A stretch of DNA of 64,000 nucleotides from Anaerolinea sp. (lineage in GTDB: Bacteria > Chloroflexota > Anaerolineae > Anaerolineales > Villigracilaceae). The translations under genes and the position numbers were made by a program. Location: the NCBI GenBank assembly GCA_020723805.1, contig DYID01000012.1, positions 1 to 64,000 of the forward strand, read 5' to 3'. How positions within the stretch are numbered: position 1 is the first letter of the stretch; each line of letters starts with the position of its first letter. Of this stretch, positions 52,360-60,276 are shown one piece after another. The notes beneath the pieces are model-generated. The model worked only from the letters and a program-made list of their open reading frames with translations. It did not search any database and was not told where the DNA came from.

Positions 52360-54225
52360 ATGGCTGAGCCCACTCCCGTCAATTCTCCTGCTCGTGAAAC
52401 CAGCGGGGCAAACGATGTCGCCTTTCAGGAGGCGGTGGATGCCCTGCGCGGGGGAAACAAAGCCCGCGCCCGTGAACTGTTCACGAACCTCATCAAAGAA
52501 AATCAGACCAACGCCGAATACTGGACCTGGCTGAGCGCCGCCATGGAAACCCCCAAGGAGCGCATCTACTGCCTCCAGACCGCGCTCAAACTGGACCCCG
52601 AACACGCCGCCGCCAAACGAGGCTTGATCCTGCTCGGAGCCCTCCCCGCCGACGAATCCGTCCAACCCTTCGCCCTCAGCCGCACGCGCGCCTGGGAGGA
52701 AAAACTCCTGCTCGCACACGAAAGACCGAAGCCCAAAGGCTGGGCGGCGGTGCGCGCCAGCCCCGTCTTTCGCCTGGGACTGGTGATCCTGCTCATCGGC
52801 GTCGTTGCCAGCGGAGTTGTCTTCGGGCTGGTCATTCCCAACGCCGCGTCCAACACCACCCGCGCCCTGCCCACCGCCGGTCCTGTGCTGACCTTTACTC
52901 CCACGCCCACCGCCATCGGCGCGAAACCGCAGGCGGCTGCCACCGCGCGCGGACCGGCTCAACCGGAAGTTCCCTACACTCCCACGCCGCTCTACGTCAC
53001 GGTGGAACGTTCGCCCGTCACCTCCGATTACCTGCTGCAATTCGAGAACGCCTACAAACAGGGCAACTGGGATCAGGCGATTGCCGCGCTCGAAGAGGTA
53101 ATCAAACTCGACCCCAACCTCATCTCCGCCTATTACTACCTCGGCGAGTCCTACCGCCTCAAAGGCGATGCGATTCGCGCCCAGCAATACTACAACGAAG
53201 TCATCAACCGCCAGCCGGACTTCGGTCCAGCCTATGTGGGCATGGCGCGTACCTATCTGTTCATTGACCCCAATGCCAACGTCCTGCCTCTGCTCGACCA
53301 GGCAGTGCAAAACGCGCCGGACTTCGGCGAGGCATACTTGGAGCGGGCGCAGGTCAAACTCCGCGATAACGACCTCGTGGGCGCCGTCTCCGACCTGCAA
53401 AAAGCCGATCAACTCCTGCCCGGCTCTCCGCTGGTGTACTACCACTTGGCGCGGGCATGGCTCAAACAGGGCGACCCCTCCCTCGCGCTCGAAATTGCCC
53501 GTCAGGCGCTCGAACGGGACGTGACATCCCTGCCCACCTACCTTCTGCTCGCTCAAATCCACGCCGCGCTGGGCAATTACAACGACGCCGTCGAGTTCTA
53601 CGACACCTACCTGCAATACGAACCGCAGGACCTCGCCGCTTTCATCGAACTGGGCAAACTGCACTACGACCATGCGGAATACGAGGCGGCAGTCCGCGCC
53701 ATGGATGAAGCGCTGCGCACCGACCCCAACCGCCGCGAAGCCATCCTCTACCGCTTCCTCTCCAACGTGGAACTGGGGAACGCCGCCGCCGCCAACGCAG
53801 ACCTCGCCCGCGTGCGCTCCTCCTACCCCGACCTCTTCGAAGCCAACCTCGGCATCGTCCGCGCCGAACTGCTCAATGGACGTGAAGGCAACGCCTTCCT
53901 TGCGCTGGAGAAAACCCTCGCCCTCGCCGCCGACGACAAGCAAAAAGCCCTCGCTTACTACTGGGCGGCAACGGTATACGAAAAACGCGAAGAACCGCGC
54001 CGCGCCGCCGAATACTGGGCGCTCCTGCTCGACCTGCCCGAAGATTCGATGACCGCCGCCATGCGCGCAGAGGCGCAAAAGAAACTCGCCGCCCTTCGCA
54101 CCGCCACCCCTGCCTCTTCCCCCACGCGCACCCCAACCCCAGCCCGCTCCGTCACCGCCACCCCCACGCGGACTCCCACACCCGCCCCATCAACCCCAAC
54201 CGCCACCCGCACGCCGACACCGTAA
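52360..54225 (+). CDS. membrane-anchored TPR-repeat protein
   Basis: A 621-residue protein. The cytoplasmic start has one TPR-like pair (ARELFTNLIKENQTNAEYWT, YCLQTALKLDPEHAAAKRGL). One membrane helix lies at about 137-160 (GLVILLIGVVASGVVFGLVI), a Pro/Thr linker follows, then at least eight TPR units (AIAALEEVIKLDPNLISAYY, QYYNEVINRQPDFGPAYVGM, EFYDTYLQYEPQDLAAFIEL). The last 45 residues are Thr/Pro/Ala/Arg-rich (TPTRTPTPAPSTPTATRTPT). TPR arrays bind partner proteins; no partner is clear. A terminator follows at once. Confidence 0.9.
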   Translation: MAEPTPVNSPARETSGANDVAFQEAVDALRGGNKARARELFTNLIKENQTNAEYWTWLSAAMETPKERIYCLQTALKLDPEHAAAKRGLILLGALPADESVQPFALSRTRAWEEKLLLAHERPKPKGWAAVRASPVFRLGLVILLIGVVASGVVFGLVIPNAASNTTRALPTAGPVLTFTPTPTAIGAKPQAAATARGPAQPEVPYTPTPLYVTVERSPVTSDYLLQFENAYKQGNWDQAIAALEEVIKLDPNLISAYYYLGESYRLKGDAIRAQQYYNEVINRQPDFGPAYVGMARTYLFIDPNANVLPLLDQAVQNAPDFGEAYLERAQVKLRDNDLVGAVSDLQKADQLLPGSPLVYYHLARAWLKQGDPSLALEIARQALERDVTSLPTYLLLAQIHAALGNYNDAVEFYDTYLQYEPQDLAAFIELGKLHYDHAEYEAAVRAMDEALRTDPNRREAILYRFLSNVELGNAAAANADLARVRSSYPDLFEANLGIVRAELLNGREGNAFLALEKTLALAADDKQKALAYYWAATVYEKREEPRRAAEYWALLLDLPEDSMTAAMRAEAQKKLAALRTATPASSPTRTPTPARSVTATPTRTPTPAPSTPTATRTPTP

Positions 54226-54229
54226 CGCA

Positions 54230-54275
54230 AAACGTCCCGAAGGCTCAAAAGAAACCTTCGGGACGTTTCATTTTG
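54230..54275 (+). terminator. rho-independent terminator after the TPR gene, family B-like arms
   Basis: A 14-bp perfect stem AAACGTCCCGAAGG / CCTTCGGGACGTTT followed by CATTTT. The CGTCCCGAAGG core is the same as the arms of the 72-bp family B elements, so elements and terminators are related in sequence. Confidence 0.85.
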
Positions 54276-54291
54276 GCTGTTGCCCCCCGCG

Positions 54292-54642
54292 TTATCCCCT
54301 CCCAAACCTCTTGCGATCATCCTCGCACGGACACAGCGCCCGCAGGTAATGCCAGTTGAAGATGCCGTAATCGTGACCGTCCTCCCAGACGATGGTCAGC
54401 GCGTAAGAGCCGACGGCAACCACATTGGCGATGCGCGTGGCAGGAGTGTCGCCCAAATGCTTCTCGAACACATCCGCATCGGGTTCGGACTTCATGTTCT
54501 CGTGTCCGCCGCGGCACGAAGCGCATGGACACGCCGCCCGCAGCAACTCGAACGGATAGATGCTCACATGCCCATCGCTCCATGTGACTTGAAATTCTTT
54601 TGTCTTTTTACGAACGGTAATGTCAGTCGGTTTTTCGTTCAT
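54292..54642 (-). CDS. DUF971-domain protein
   Basis: A 116-residue protein of the DUF971/GBBH-like family: ITVRKKTKEFQVTWSDGHVS, IYPFELLRAACPCASC, then VVAVGSYALTIVWEDGHDYG and IFNWHYLRALCPCEDD. The C-P-C pairs and D-G-H turns are typical. Such domains occur in gamma-butyrobetaine hydroxylase and iron-sulfur assembly proteins; the free form's role is unsettled. Start chosen at the ATG with GAGG upstream. Confidence 0.9.
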   Translation of the reverse strand: MNEKPTDITVRKKTKEFQVTWSDGHVSIYPFELLRAACPCASCRGGHENMKSEPDADVFEKHLGDTPATRIANVVAVGSYALTIVWEDGHDYGIFNWHYLRALCPCEDDRKRFGRG

Positions 54643-54707
54643 CAATGCCTCTTCTTTCCTCTTTCCTTCTTTCCTTATTTTATTGCGCCAACGGTTCAAT
54701 CTACACA

Positions 54708-54790
54708 GACGCTAGAGAGTGCCTCCTGCGCGCCCTCCACTTCCCACTCTCTACTCTCTACTCTCTACTTTCTACTTTCTACTTCTCACC
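54708..54790. repeat. short motif GCTAGAGAGTGCC (copy 3) plus CTCTCTACT simple repeats
   Basis: A relative of the GTTAGAGAACG motif with CGCGCCC nearby, followed by ACTCTCTACTCTCTACTTTC repeats up to the rtcB stop. No gene. Confidence 0.5.
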
Positions 54791-54797
54791 CCCTCCC

Positions 54798-55973
54798 CTA
54801 ATCCTTATACGGGTCGAACTCATTCTCGCCCGCCATCGCCACACCGATGGGCTTGAGCGTATGCAGAATGCGGATGGTGGGCGCATGGAAGCCCAACACT
54901 TCGGGCAGGCGTTTGTAACAATGCGGCGACTCGTCGGTGCCGGCGCCCCGCAACTCCACCCCTTGCTTGCGTATCCACTCCATCATCATCTCGCGCGTGA
55001 CCGCGCCGGGCGTAATGACCTTGCCGGTCTTGCGGTTGATCTTGCCGCGCGCCGCGTTGCGGCTCATCACCCGTCCCGCGCCGTGGACGGTGGAATACAG
55101 CGCGTGCTTCGCCTCCTCCGATTCCACTCCTTCCAAAATCACCGAAATATCGCCCATCGAGCCGCCCACAAAACCCTTCTGACCGGGAAAGGCGGGTGTC
55201 GCTCCTTTACGCACCACCCACAGTTCCTCGCCGCCGTGTGTCTCGCGCCAGGCGTAGTTATGGTGATTATGCACTTCCTCCAAAATGTGAGCGCCCAACA
55301 TGCGCGCCACTTCACTGCATACCCAGTCGCGCCCGGCGTAGGCATAGCGTCCCGCCAACTGCATACAGGCAAGATAATCCGCCCCCAAACTCGACCGCAC
55401 CGGGATGACCAGCGGGTCCACATCCATGCCGTCCTTTGCGCCGCCGGCGTGCAGGAAAAACGTCGCCGTCTTGTAGCCCAGTCCGCGCGAACCGAAGTGG
55501 ACGCCCACCCAGATGCGCCCTTGCTCGTCTTCCAGCAGGTCCACGTAATGGTTGCCGGAGCCGATGGTTCCCAGTTGGGCGCGCGCCATGTCCTTCAGCG
55601 GGCGCATCATGGGCAGCGACCAGGCGGGATCGTCGAAGAGTTCGTGATCCACGCGCTGTTTGTTCTTGAGACCGATGCCGAACGAGAGATTGTTCCAGAT
55701 GTCGTCCATGATGCGGCGGATGTTGGCGCGCACCTCCGAAGCGGGGATGTCGAGGCGTACCGCCTTGTTTCCGCAGGCAATATCGAAGCCGACCCCCGAC
55801 GGGCTGATGCTGTCTTTATACGCCACCACCCCGCCGATAGGGACCGCATAGCCCTTGTGATGGTCTGCCATCAGCGCGGCGGCGTCGGCAGTGCGGGCGC
55901 AGGTTTTGATCTGCTTCAGTGCGCCCTCGTCCACCGGCTCGCCCCAGACGGGAATGTTATCAATCCATCGCAT
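54798..55973 (-). CDS. rtcB: RtcB-family RNA ligase
   Basis: A 391-residue RNA ligase that joins 2',3'-cyclic phosphate or 3'-phosphate ends to 5'-OH ends with GTP and Mn2+. Motifs: GVGFDIACGNKAVRLD (metal Cys), IGSGNHYVDLLEDEQG, VGVHFGSRGLGYKTA, ISVILEGVESEEAKHAL, VHGAGRVMSRNAARGK (His-Gly-Ala-Gly-Arg with the guanylated His) and GTDESPHCYKRLPEV. It is shorter than archaeal RtcB (about 480) but of a common bacterial length. No archease gene or RtcR regulator is adjacent. Confidence 0.94.
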   Translation of the reverse strand: MRWIDNIPVWGEPVDEGALKQIKTCARTADAAALMADHHKGYAVPIGGVVAYKDSISPSGVGFDIACGNKAVRLDIPASEVRANIRRIMDDIWNNLSFGIGLKNKQRVDHELFDDPAWSLPMMRPLKDMARAQLGTIGSGNHYVDLLEDEQGRIWVGVHFGSRGLGYKTATFFLHAGGAKDGMDVDPLVIPVRSSLGADYLACMQLAGRYAYAGRDWVCSEVARMLGAHILEEVHNHHNYAWRETHGGEELWVVRKGATPAFPGQKGFVGGSMGDISVILEGVESEEAKHALYSTVHGAGRVMSRNAARGKINRKTGKVITPGAVTREMMMEWIRKQGVELRGAGTDESPHCYKRLPEVLGFHAPTIRILHTLKPIGVAMAGENEFDPYKD

Positions 55974-56040
55974 ACGATTCTTTTACCACAAATCGCTTTG
56001 AATTGGCATAACGCACGTTCTCTTGCGCGTCCGCTTATTG

Positions 56041-56054
56041 ACGTTAGAGAACGT
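56041..56054. repeat. short dispersed motif GTTAGAGAACG, copy 4
   Basis: ACGTTAGAGAACGT in the gap before the SH3b gene, next to a family A element. Confidence 0.4.
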
Positions 56055-56077
56055 CAATTACACACTGACCTTATGCG

Positions 56078-56146
56078 GTAGCGCGAGATTTATCTCGCGT
56101 TTTCAGGCGAGATGAATCCCCATTCGGGGACAATGTGTCGCGCTAC
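56078..56146. repeat. dispersed repeat, family A copy 3 (GTAGCGCGA ends)
   Basis: Terminal inverted repeats GTAGCGCGA / TCGCGCTAC; inside, GATTTATCTCGCGTTTTCAG, as in the other two copies, and a CCCCATTCGGGG hairpin. ACCTTATGC precedes it. Confidence 0.65.
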
Positions 56147-56175
56147 GAGAAAAGTATGTAATATCAATTACACAC

Positions 56176-56646
56176 TTACGGCGCGGGGATGAAGGTGAGA
56201 AAATCCGCCGCCGCCCACCCGGCGCGAGTCTCGTCGTAGGGAGCCACGATGTACCACCACACATACCCATCCGCCTCGCGCGGACCGTCTTTCACGAGGA
56301 AGACTTCCGAATCCAAGCCGAGGAAGACCGGCTCGCCGGTCAAGCCGGGCGCAGAACGGATGCGCAGACCGTCGCCGCCGGTACCGCTGATTTGAGCATA
56401 GCCGCCCACCGTAAGTCCGGTCGGCGTGGCGGAGGGGGCAAAGGGGTCAATGGTCGCTGTCGGCGTGACGTTGGGGGTGGCGGTTGGGGCGGGGATAATG
56501 GTCAGGTGAGCAGGAGCAAACCCCACGTCGGGGGATTGAGGCGGGGTGGTCCATCCGATGGAAAGAATGGTAATGAGCAGCAGCAGTCCCGCGAGAGCCA
56601 GCGCTCCGAAGATGACCCATTTGTTGAACAGTTGACGAACGTCCAT
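56176..56646 (-). CDS. membrane-anchored SH3b-domain protein
   Basis: A 156-residue protein: one N-terminal helix (WVIFGALALAGLLLLITILS), a Pro/Thr linker (PAPTATPNVTPTATIDP) and a bacterial SH3 domain (GGYAQISGTGGDGLRIRSAP, ending GWAAADFLTFIP). SH3b domains bind peptidoglycan or peptides. Its ATG lies two bases behind the stop of the lipid-kinase-like gene, so they are co-transcribed. The conserved fold starts at this ATG; reading upstream is only a shadow of the neighbour. Confidence 0.85.
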   Translation of the reverse strand: MDVRQLFNKWVIFGALALAGLLLLITILSIGWTTPPQSPDVGFAPAHLTIIPAPTATPNVTPTATIDPFAPSATPTGLTVGGYAQISGTGGDGLRIRSAPGLTGEPVFLGLDSEVFLVKDGPREADGYVWWYIVAPYDETRAGWAAADFLTFIPAP

Positions 56647-56648
56647 GT

Positions 56649-57587
56649 TTACCTGTGTTTCAAGAGTTCCAAGCCGCGCGGCGGCATGAGCATCCGCAGG
56701 GCGCGTGTGTGGATTTTGATTTCGACGCTTTGAGCGGAGCCGCGCGGCTCGCCGTCGGTTTGAATCCAGAACGGCGAGGCGCTCTCGATGCGCAGACTGT
56801 TGAATGTGATGCGGCGAACGTCCTGCGCGCTGATGTGCTGCCCGCGCCACATGTTGTAGGCATGACGCAGCGCGTCGCCCAAATGGTTCCCGCTGAAGAG
56901 CCAGATGTCGAGCAGACCGTCGTCGAGGTAGGCGTCGGGCGAAAGTTCCGCCAGCCCGCCGAGGTAATGCCGGATGTTGGTGGCGACCGCCACGATGTAA
57001 TGCCCCTCCACCTCCGCGCCGTCTGCCCACAGGCGCAACTCCACGCCGTTCCACTGCAGCGCCTGCCAGATGGTCTTCGCCGCGTATTCGGGCAGGGTGA
57101 AGAACTTTTCGAGGCGGATGCGCGGCTCGATGTTGTGAACGGTCAGCGCATCCAGCCCGATGCCCGCCCACATCATGAACGAATACTGGTTGCACGCGCC
57201 GACATCAATCGAGTAGATGGGCGCGTTGGCGAGCAGGGCGGCGTTCTGCTTCAACACCCAGGGATGCGTCCACGCGAAAGGACGCAGACCGAGTTCGATG
57301 CTCCACACGTTCGCCGTGCCCGCAGGCAGGACGCCCAGCGCGGTCTCGCTGCCGCTCAAACCGTTGACCACGTTGCCAATGGTGCCATCGCCGCCGACGG
57401 CAAAGACCGCATCTCTTTTCTCCGCCGCCGCCTGCTTCGCCAACTCGATGGTGTGTGCGCCGCTGAGCGTTTCCGCCGCGTCCACTTGCCAGCCGGCCGA
57501 TTCCAGCGCCCGCACAGCAGACTTGATGAACGGCTTGACGTTGAACCGTCCCGCCGCAGGGTTATAGATGATGACTGCGCTTCGCAT
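56649..57587 (-). CDS. diacylglycerol/sphingosine kinase-like lipid kinase (YegS/DagK family)
   Basis: A 312-residue DAGK-catalytic protein. N-terminal IIYNPAAGRFNVKPFI, the ATP site VFAVGGDGTIGNVVNGLSGS, and GVLPAGTANVWSIELGL are the family marks; the C-domain has VEGHYIVAVATNIRHYLGG and DAYLDDGLLDIWLFSG. It phosphorylates diacylglycerol or a related lipid. The start is set at MRSAVIIYNP because a TATAAT ends seven bases before it; upstream reading is antisense to the kinase gene. Confidence 0.93.
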   Translation of the reverse strand: MRSAVIIYNPAAGRFNVKPFIKSAVRALESAGWQVDAAETLSGAHTIELAKQAAAEKRDAVFAVGGDGTIGNVVNGLSGSETALGVLPAGTANVWSIELGLRPFAWTHPWVLKQNAALLANAPIYSIDVGACNQYSFMMWAGIGLDALTVHNIEPRIRLEKFFTLPEYAAKTIWQALQWNGVELRLWADGAEVEGHYIVAVATNIRHYLGGLAELSPDAYLDDGLLDIWLFSGNHLGDALRHAYNMWRGQHISAQDVRRITFNSLRIESASPFWIQTDGEPRGSAQSVEIKIHTRALRMLMPPRGLELLKHR

Positions 57588-57594
57588 ACGAGGG

Positions 57595-57620
57595 ATTATA
57601 ACCTGCGCAAATGATATAAT
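57595..57620. promoter_or_regulatory. divergent -10 boxes of the lipid-kinase and Ser/Thr-kinase genes
   Basis: Minus-strand TATAAT (57595-57600) stands seven bases before one ATG and plus-strand TATAAT (57615-57620) nine bases before the other. Both mRNAs would start at or within a few bases of the start codon. Confidence 0.6.
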
Positions 57621-57629
57621 CCTCCCATC

Positions 57630-58706
57630 ATGGAAGAAGGCGCAGTCCTCAACAACCGCTATCAATTGCTCGAACGCATCGGCACCGGCGGCATGGCAGA
57701 CGTGTTCCGCGCGCGCGACCTCATGCTCGAACGCACTGTCGCCATCAAAGTCCTGCACGAGCATTACTCCGCCGAAAAAGGCTTCCAGGAACGCTTCAAA
57801 CAGGAGGCGCGCGCCGCCGCGAACCTCTCGCACCCCAACATTGTCACCGTCCATGATTTCGGCTTCGACCATGACCAACTCTACATCGTCATGGAGCACA
57901 TCCCCGGCAAGGACCTCAAGACCGTCCTGCGCCAGCGCGGGCGTTACCCAGTAGACGAAGCCATTCCCCTCATCGTTCAGGCATGTGCCGGCATCGGCTA
58001 CGCCCACCGCGCCGGGCTGGTCCACTGCGACATCAAACCGCACAACATGATCGTCACCCCCGACGGACGGCTCAAAGTCACCGACTTCGGAATCGCCCGC
58101 GCCCTCTCCACCATTCACCCCGACGAACGCGCCGACGTGGTTTGGGGCTCGCCGCAATACTTCTCGCCGGAACAAGCCGCCGGCGAAGCCCCCTCGCCCG
58201 CCTCCGATGTCTATTCGCTCGGCATCGTTCTCTACGAAATGATTACCGGCGCGCTCCCCTTCAACGCCTCCACCAGTCAGGAGCTCGCCCGTCTGCATCT
58301 CGAGAGTCAACCCATCCCCCCGCACGAATACGTCCCCGATATTCCCCCCGCCCTCGAAGAAATCATCCTCAAAGTCCTCTCCAAGGAACCCTCCGCCCGC
58401 TACCGCACCGCAGACCAACTGGGGCGCGTCCTCCTGCGCTTCGGCACTCAGCGCGAGACGCCGCCTGCCCCGGCGCTCAGCCTGACCCCGGAGGCGGTCA
58501 CCGCTTTCAAAGAGCCGGTCTCCCAGCCTCCGCCCGCTCCGCTCAATTCCAAACCCGCCATCACCCTGCCCGAAATCGAAATCCCCGAAGTCTATATCCC
58601 CGAAATAGACTGGGCGACCATCGGACTGAGTCTACTGGCGCTCATCGCCGTCCTCGGCTTGATTCCGTTCTGGATTTGGATCTTCATCCTCTACAACCCG
58701 CGCTGA
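57630..58706 (+). CDS. Ser/Thr protein kinase with C-terminal membrane anchor, non-RD type
   Basis: A Hanks-type kinase of 358 residues. Gly loop GTGGMADVF, Lys40 in VAIKVLHEHY, catalytic loop HCDIKPHNM (132-134) and DFG near 152, APE region SPQYFSPEQAAGE. The usual Arg of HRD is Cys, so it is a non-RD kinase. The kinase domain ends near 280. A Pro-rich tail follows and then a hydrophobic C-terminus (IGLSLLALIAVLGLIPFWIW) that anchors it, with no outer sensor domain. Divergent from the lipid-kinase-like gene. Confidence 0.93.
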   Translation: MEEGAVLNNRYQLLERIGTGGMADVFRARDLMLERTVAIKVLHEHYSAEKGFQERFKQEARAAANLSHPNIVTVHDFGFDHDQLYIVMEHIPGKDLKTVLRQRGRYPVDEAIPLIVQACAGIGYAHRAGLVHCDIKPHNMIVTPDGRLKVTDFGIARALSTIHPDERADVVWGSPQYFSPEQAAGEAPSPASDVYSLGIVLYEMITGALPFNASTSQELARLHLESQPIPPHEYVPDIPPALEEIILKVLSKEPSARYRTADQLGRVLLRFGTQRETPPAPALSLTPEAVTAFKEPVSQPPPAPLNSKPAITLPEIEIPEVYIPEIDWATIGLSLLALIAVLGLIPFWIWIFILYNPR

Positions 58707-58725
58707 CCTTTTCCCCGCTTCTTCC

Positions 58726-59394
58726 ATGACCTCTGCCATTCTCGCCCCCTCCATCCTCTCCGCCGACTTTGCCCGCCTCGGCGAGGAGATTCGCGCCTGC
58801 GAAGCCGCCGGCGCAGACTGGATTCACGTGGACGTGATGGACGGTCACTTCGTCCCGAACATCACCATGGGACCGTTCATCGTCGAGACCTGCAAACGCA
58901 TCACTGCGCTGCCGCTGGACGTGCATTTGATGATCGAACAGCCGGAACGTCACCTCGAGGCGTTTGCCAGAGCCGGCGCATCCATCCTCACCGTCCACGT
59001 GGAGACCTGTCCGCATTTGCACCGCACCCTGCAGCAAATCAAATCGCTGGGATGCAAAGCAGGCGTGGTGTTGAATCCGGGCACCCCTGTGGGGGCGCTG
59101 GAGGCTGTTTTGGAAGATGCAGATTTGGTGTTGGTGATGAGTGTCAACCCGGGGTTTTCGGGGCAGGCGTTCATCCCGCAGTCGGTGGGGCGGGTGGCGG
59201 AAATCCGCCGCCGCTTGGATGCTATCGGCTCCTCCGCTTGGCTGGAGGTGGACGGCGGCGTCACAGCGGAGAATGCAGGCAAACTCCGCGAGGCTGGGGC
59301 AACCGCTTTTGTGGCGGCAACCGCCGTCTTCAAACATCCGCAAGGGACCTCGGCGGGCGTGAAAGCCCTAAAGGATGCGATTCGTAATTCGTAG
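58726..59394 (+). CDS. rpe: ribulose-phosphate 3-epimerase
   Basis: Interconverts ribulose 5-phosphate and xylulose 5-phosphate in the pentose phosphate or Calvin pathways; 222-residue TIM barrel. Signs: APSILSADFARLGEEI, DWIHVDVMDGHFVPNITMGP (metal His and Asp), LDVHLMIEQPERHLEAF, VLVMSVNPGFSGQAFIP and WLEVDGGVTAENAGKL, all intact. It starts 19 bases behind the kinase gene. Confidence 0.96.
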   Translation: MTSAILAPSILSADFARLGEEIRACEAAGADWIHVDVMDGHFVPNITMGPFIVETCKRITALPLDVHLMIEQPERHLEAFARAGASILTVHVETCPHLHRTLQQIKSLGCKAGVVLNPGTPVGALEAVLEDADLVLVMSVNPGFSGQAFIPQSVGRVAEIRRRLDAIGSSAWLEVDGGVTAENAGKLREAGATAFVAATAVFKHPQGTSAGVKALKDAIRNS

Positions 59395-59416
59395 TGCAGT
59401 GTGTGATTAACTAATG

Positions 59417-59488
59417 TTATGCACCGTCCCGAAGGTTTGGCTGAAAAATAGACGCAAACTGCGAGAACCTTCGGGACGTTTCGCGTAA
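59417..59488. repeat. 72-bp inverted-repeat element, family B copy 3
   Basis: Left end TTATGC (one change), right end GCGTAA, same arms. It starts 22 bases behind rpe. Flanks AATG and GGCGAGTGA as in the other copies. Confidence 0.85.
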
Positions 59489-59500
59489 GGCGAGTGATTA

Positions 59501-59531
59501 AACAAAAATCACGGCACGCTTCGCGCCGTGA
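59501..59531 (-). terminator. rho-independent terminator of rpmB
   Basis: Stem TCACGGC / GCCGTGA with an inner GCG/CGC and, on the minus strand, TTTTTGTTT after it. It lies 22 bases behind the rpmB stop. Confidence 0.8.
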
Positions 59532-59553
59532 CTCTTGTTGAGGCGGGAAATCC

Positions 59554-59739
59554 TTACGCGGCGGATTTTGCCAGCGCCTTGATGCACTTGGTGCAGAGCA
59601 GTTTATGCACCTTGCGTCCCTTTTCGAACACCAGCGTTTTTTGCAGGTTCGGCTTGAACGTGCGGTTGGTGGCACGCTGAGAGAAGGAGCGGTTGTGCCC
59701 AAAGGTGGTGGATTTTCCACAGTGTGCGCATTTAGCCAT
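59554..59739 (-). CDS. rpmB: 50S ribosomal protein L28
   Basis: A 61-residue ribosomal protein. KCAHCGKSTTFGHNRSFSQR and TNRTFKPNLQKT are L28 hallmarks. Two Cys pairs (CAHC and CTKC) make it the zinc-binding (C+) form. AAGGAAG lies before the ATG. Single gene with its own terminator; the next gene is divergent. Confidence 0.97.
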   Translation of the reverse strand: MAKCAHCGKSTTFGHNRSFSQRATNRTFKPNLQKTLVFEKGRKVHKLLCTKCIKALAKSAA

Positions 59740-59903
59740 TGTGATAACTTCCTTTCTTGCTATAATTCCAGTACGACGCCTTCCGTGAAGGCACGACATT
59801 TTATCACGTGACCTTTTGGCAGGCAAGATGTTAAAATAGTGCAAAACGATGTCATGGCAGGCGCTCTGCGGCGGCTGGCATGACACCCCACAAAGAGGAA
59901 TCC

Positions 59904-60260
59904 ATGGGCGAAGAAACGACCAACCTGGGCGGGATTCACGTCTCCCCGCAAGCAGTGGCGACCATTGCCTACCATGCCGTGCTCGAATCCTATGGTGTGG
60001 TGGGGCTGGCGCCGATGAATTTGGCGGACGGCATCGTCAAGTCCATCACTCGCGAGCCGTCGAAGGGCGTCAAAGTGGAATACGACGGCGAGAATATCAA
60101 CATCGAGGTGCATATCATCGTCGAATACGGCACGCGCATCAACAGTGTGGCAGAAAGCGTGAAGAACACCGTTCGCTATCATGTGGAAAAGGCGCTGGGG
60201 CTCAAGGTGAATCGCGTGGACGTGCATGTGGCGGGATTGCGCATCAGCAACAACGACTAG
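59904..60260 (+). CDS. Asp23/Gls24-family protein
   Basis: A 118-residue protein of the Asp23/Gls24 (DUF322) family: GGIHVSPQAVATIAYHAVLE, the Glu/Tyr middle and VDVHVAGLRIS at the end. In Firmicutes such YloU-type proteins stand before the FakA-like YloV gene, exactly as here. The role is linked to envelope or fatty-acid kinase function but is not well defined. AGAGGA precedes this ATG. Confidence 0.92.
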   Translation: MGEETTNLGGIHVSPQAVATIAYHAVLESYGVVGLAPMNLADGIVKSITREPSKGVKVEYDGENINIEVHIIVEYGTRINSVAESVKNTVRYHVEKALGLKVNRVDVHVAGLRISNND

Positions 60261-60276
60261 GAGACGACAAAACGAA

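Noticed and set aside
54798-55973. RNA repair operon with RtcA/RtcR
   Set aside because: Only RtcB is present; neighbours are unrelated.
56649-58418. 589-codon frame that would extend the lipid-kinase-like protein at its N-terminus
   Set aside because: The extra 277 residues are antisense to the Ser/Thr kinase gene; the conserved fold starts at 57587 behind a -10 box.
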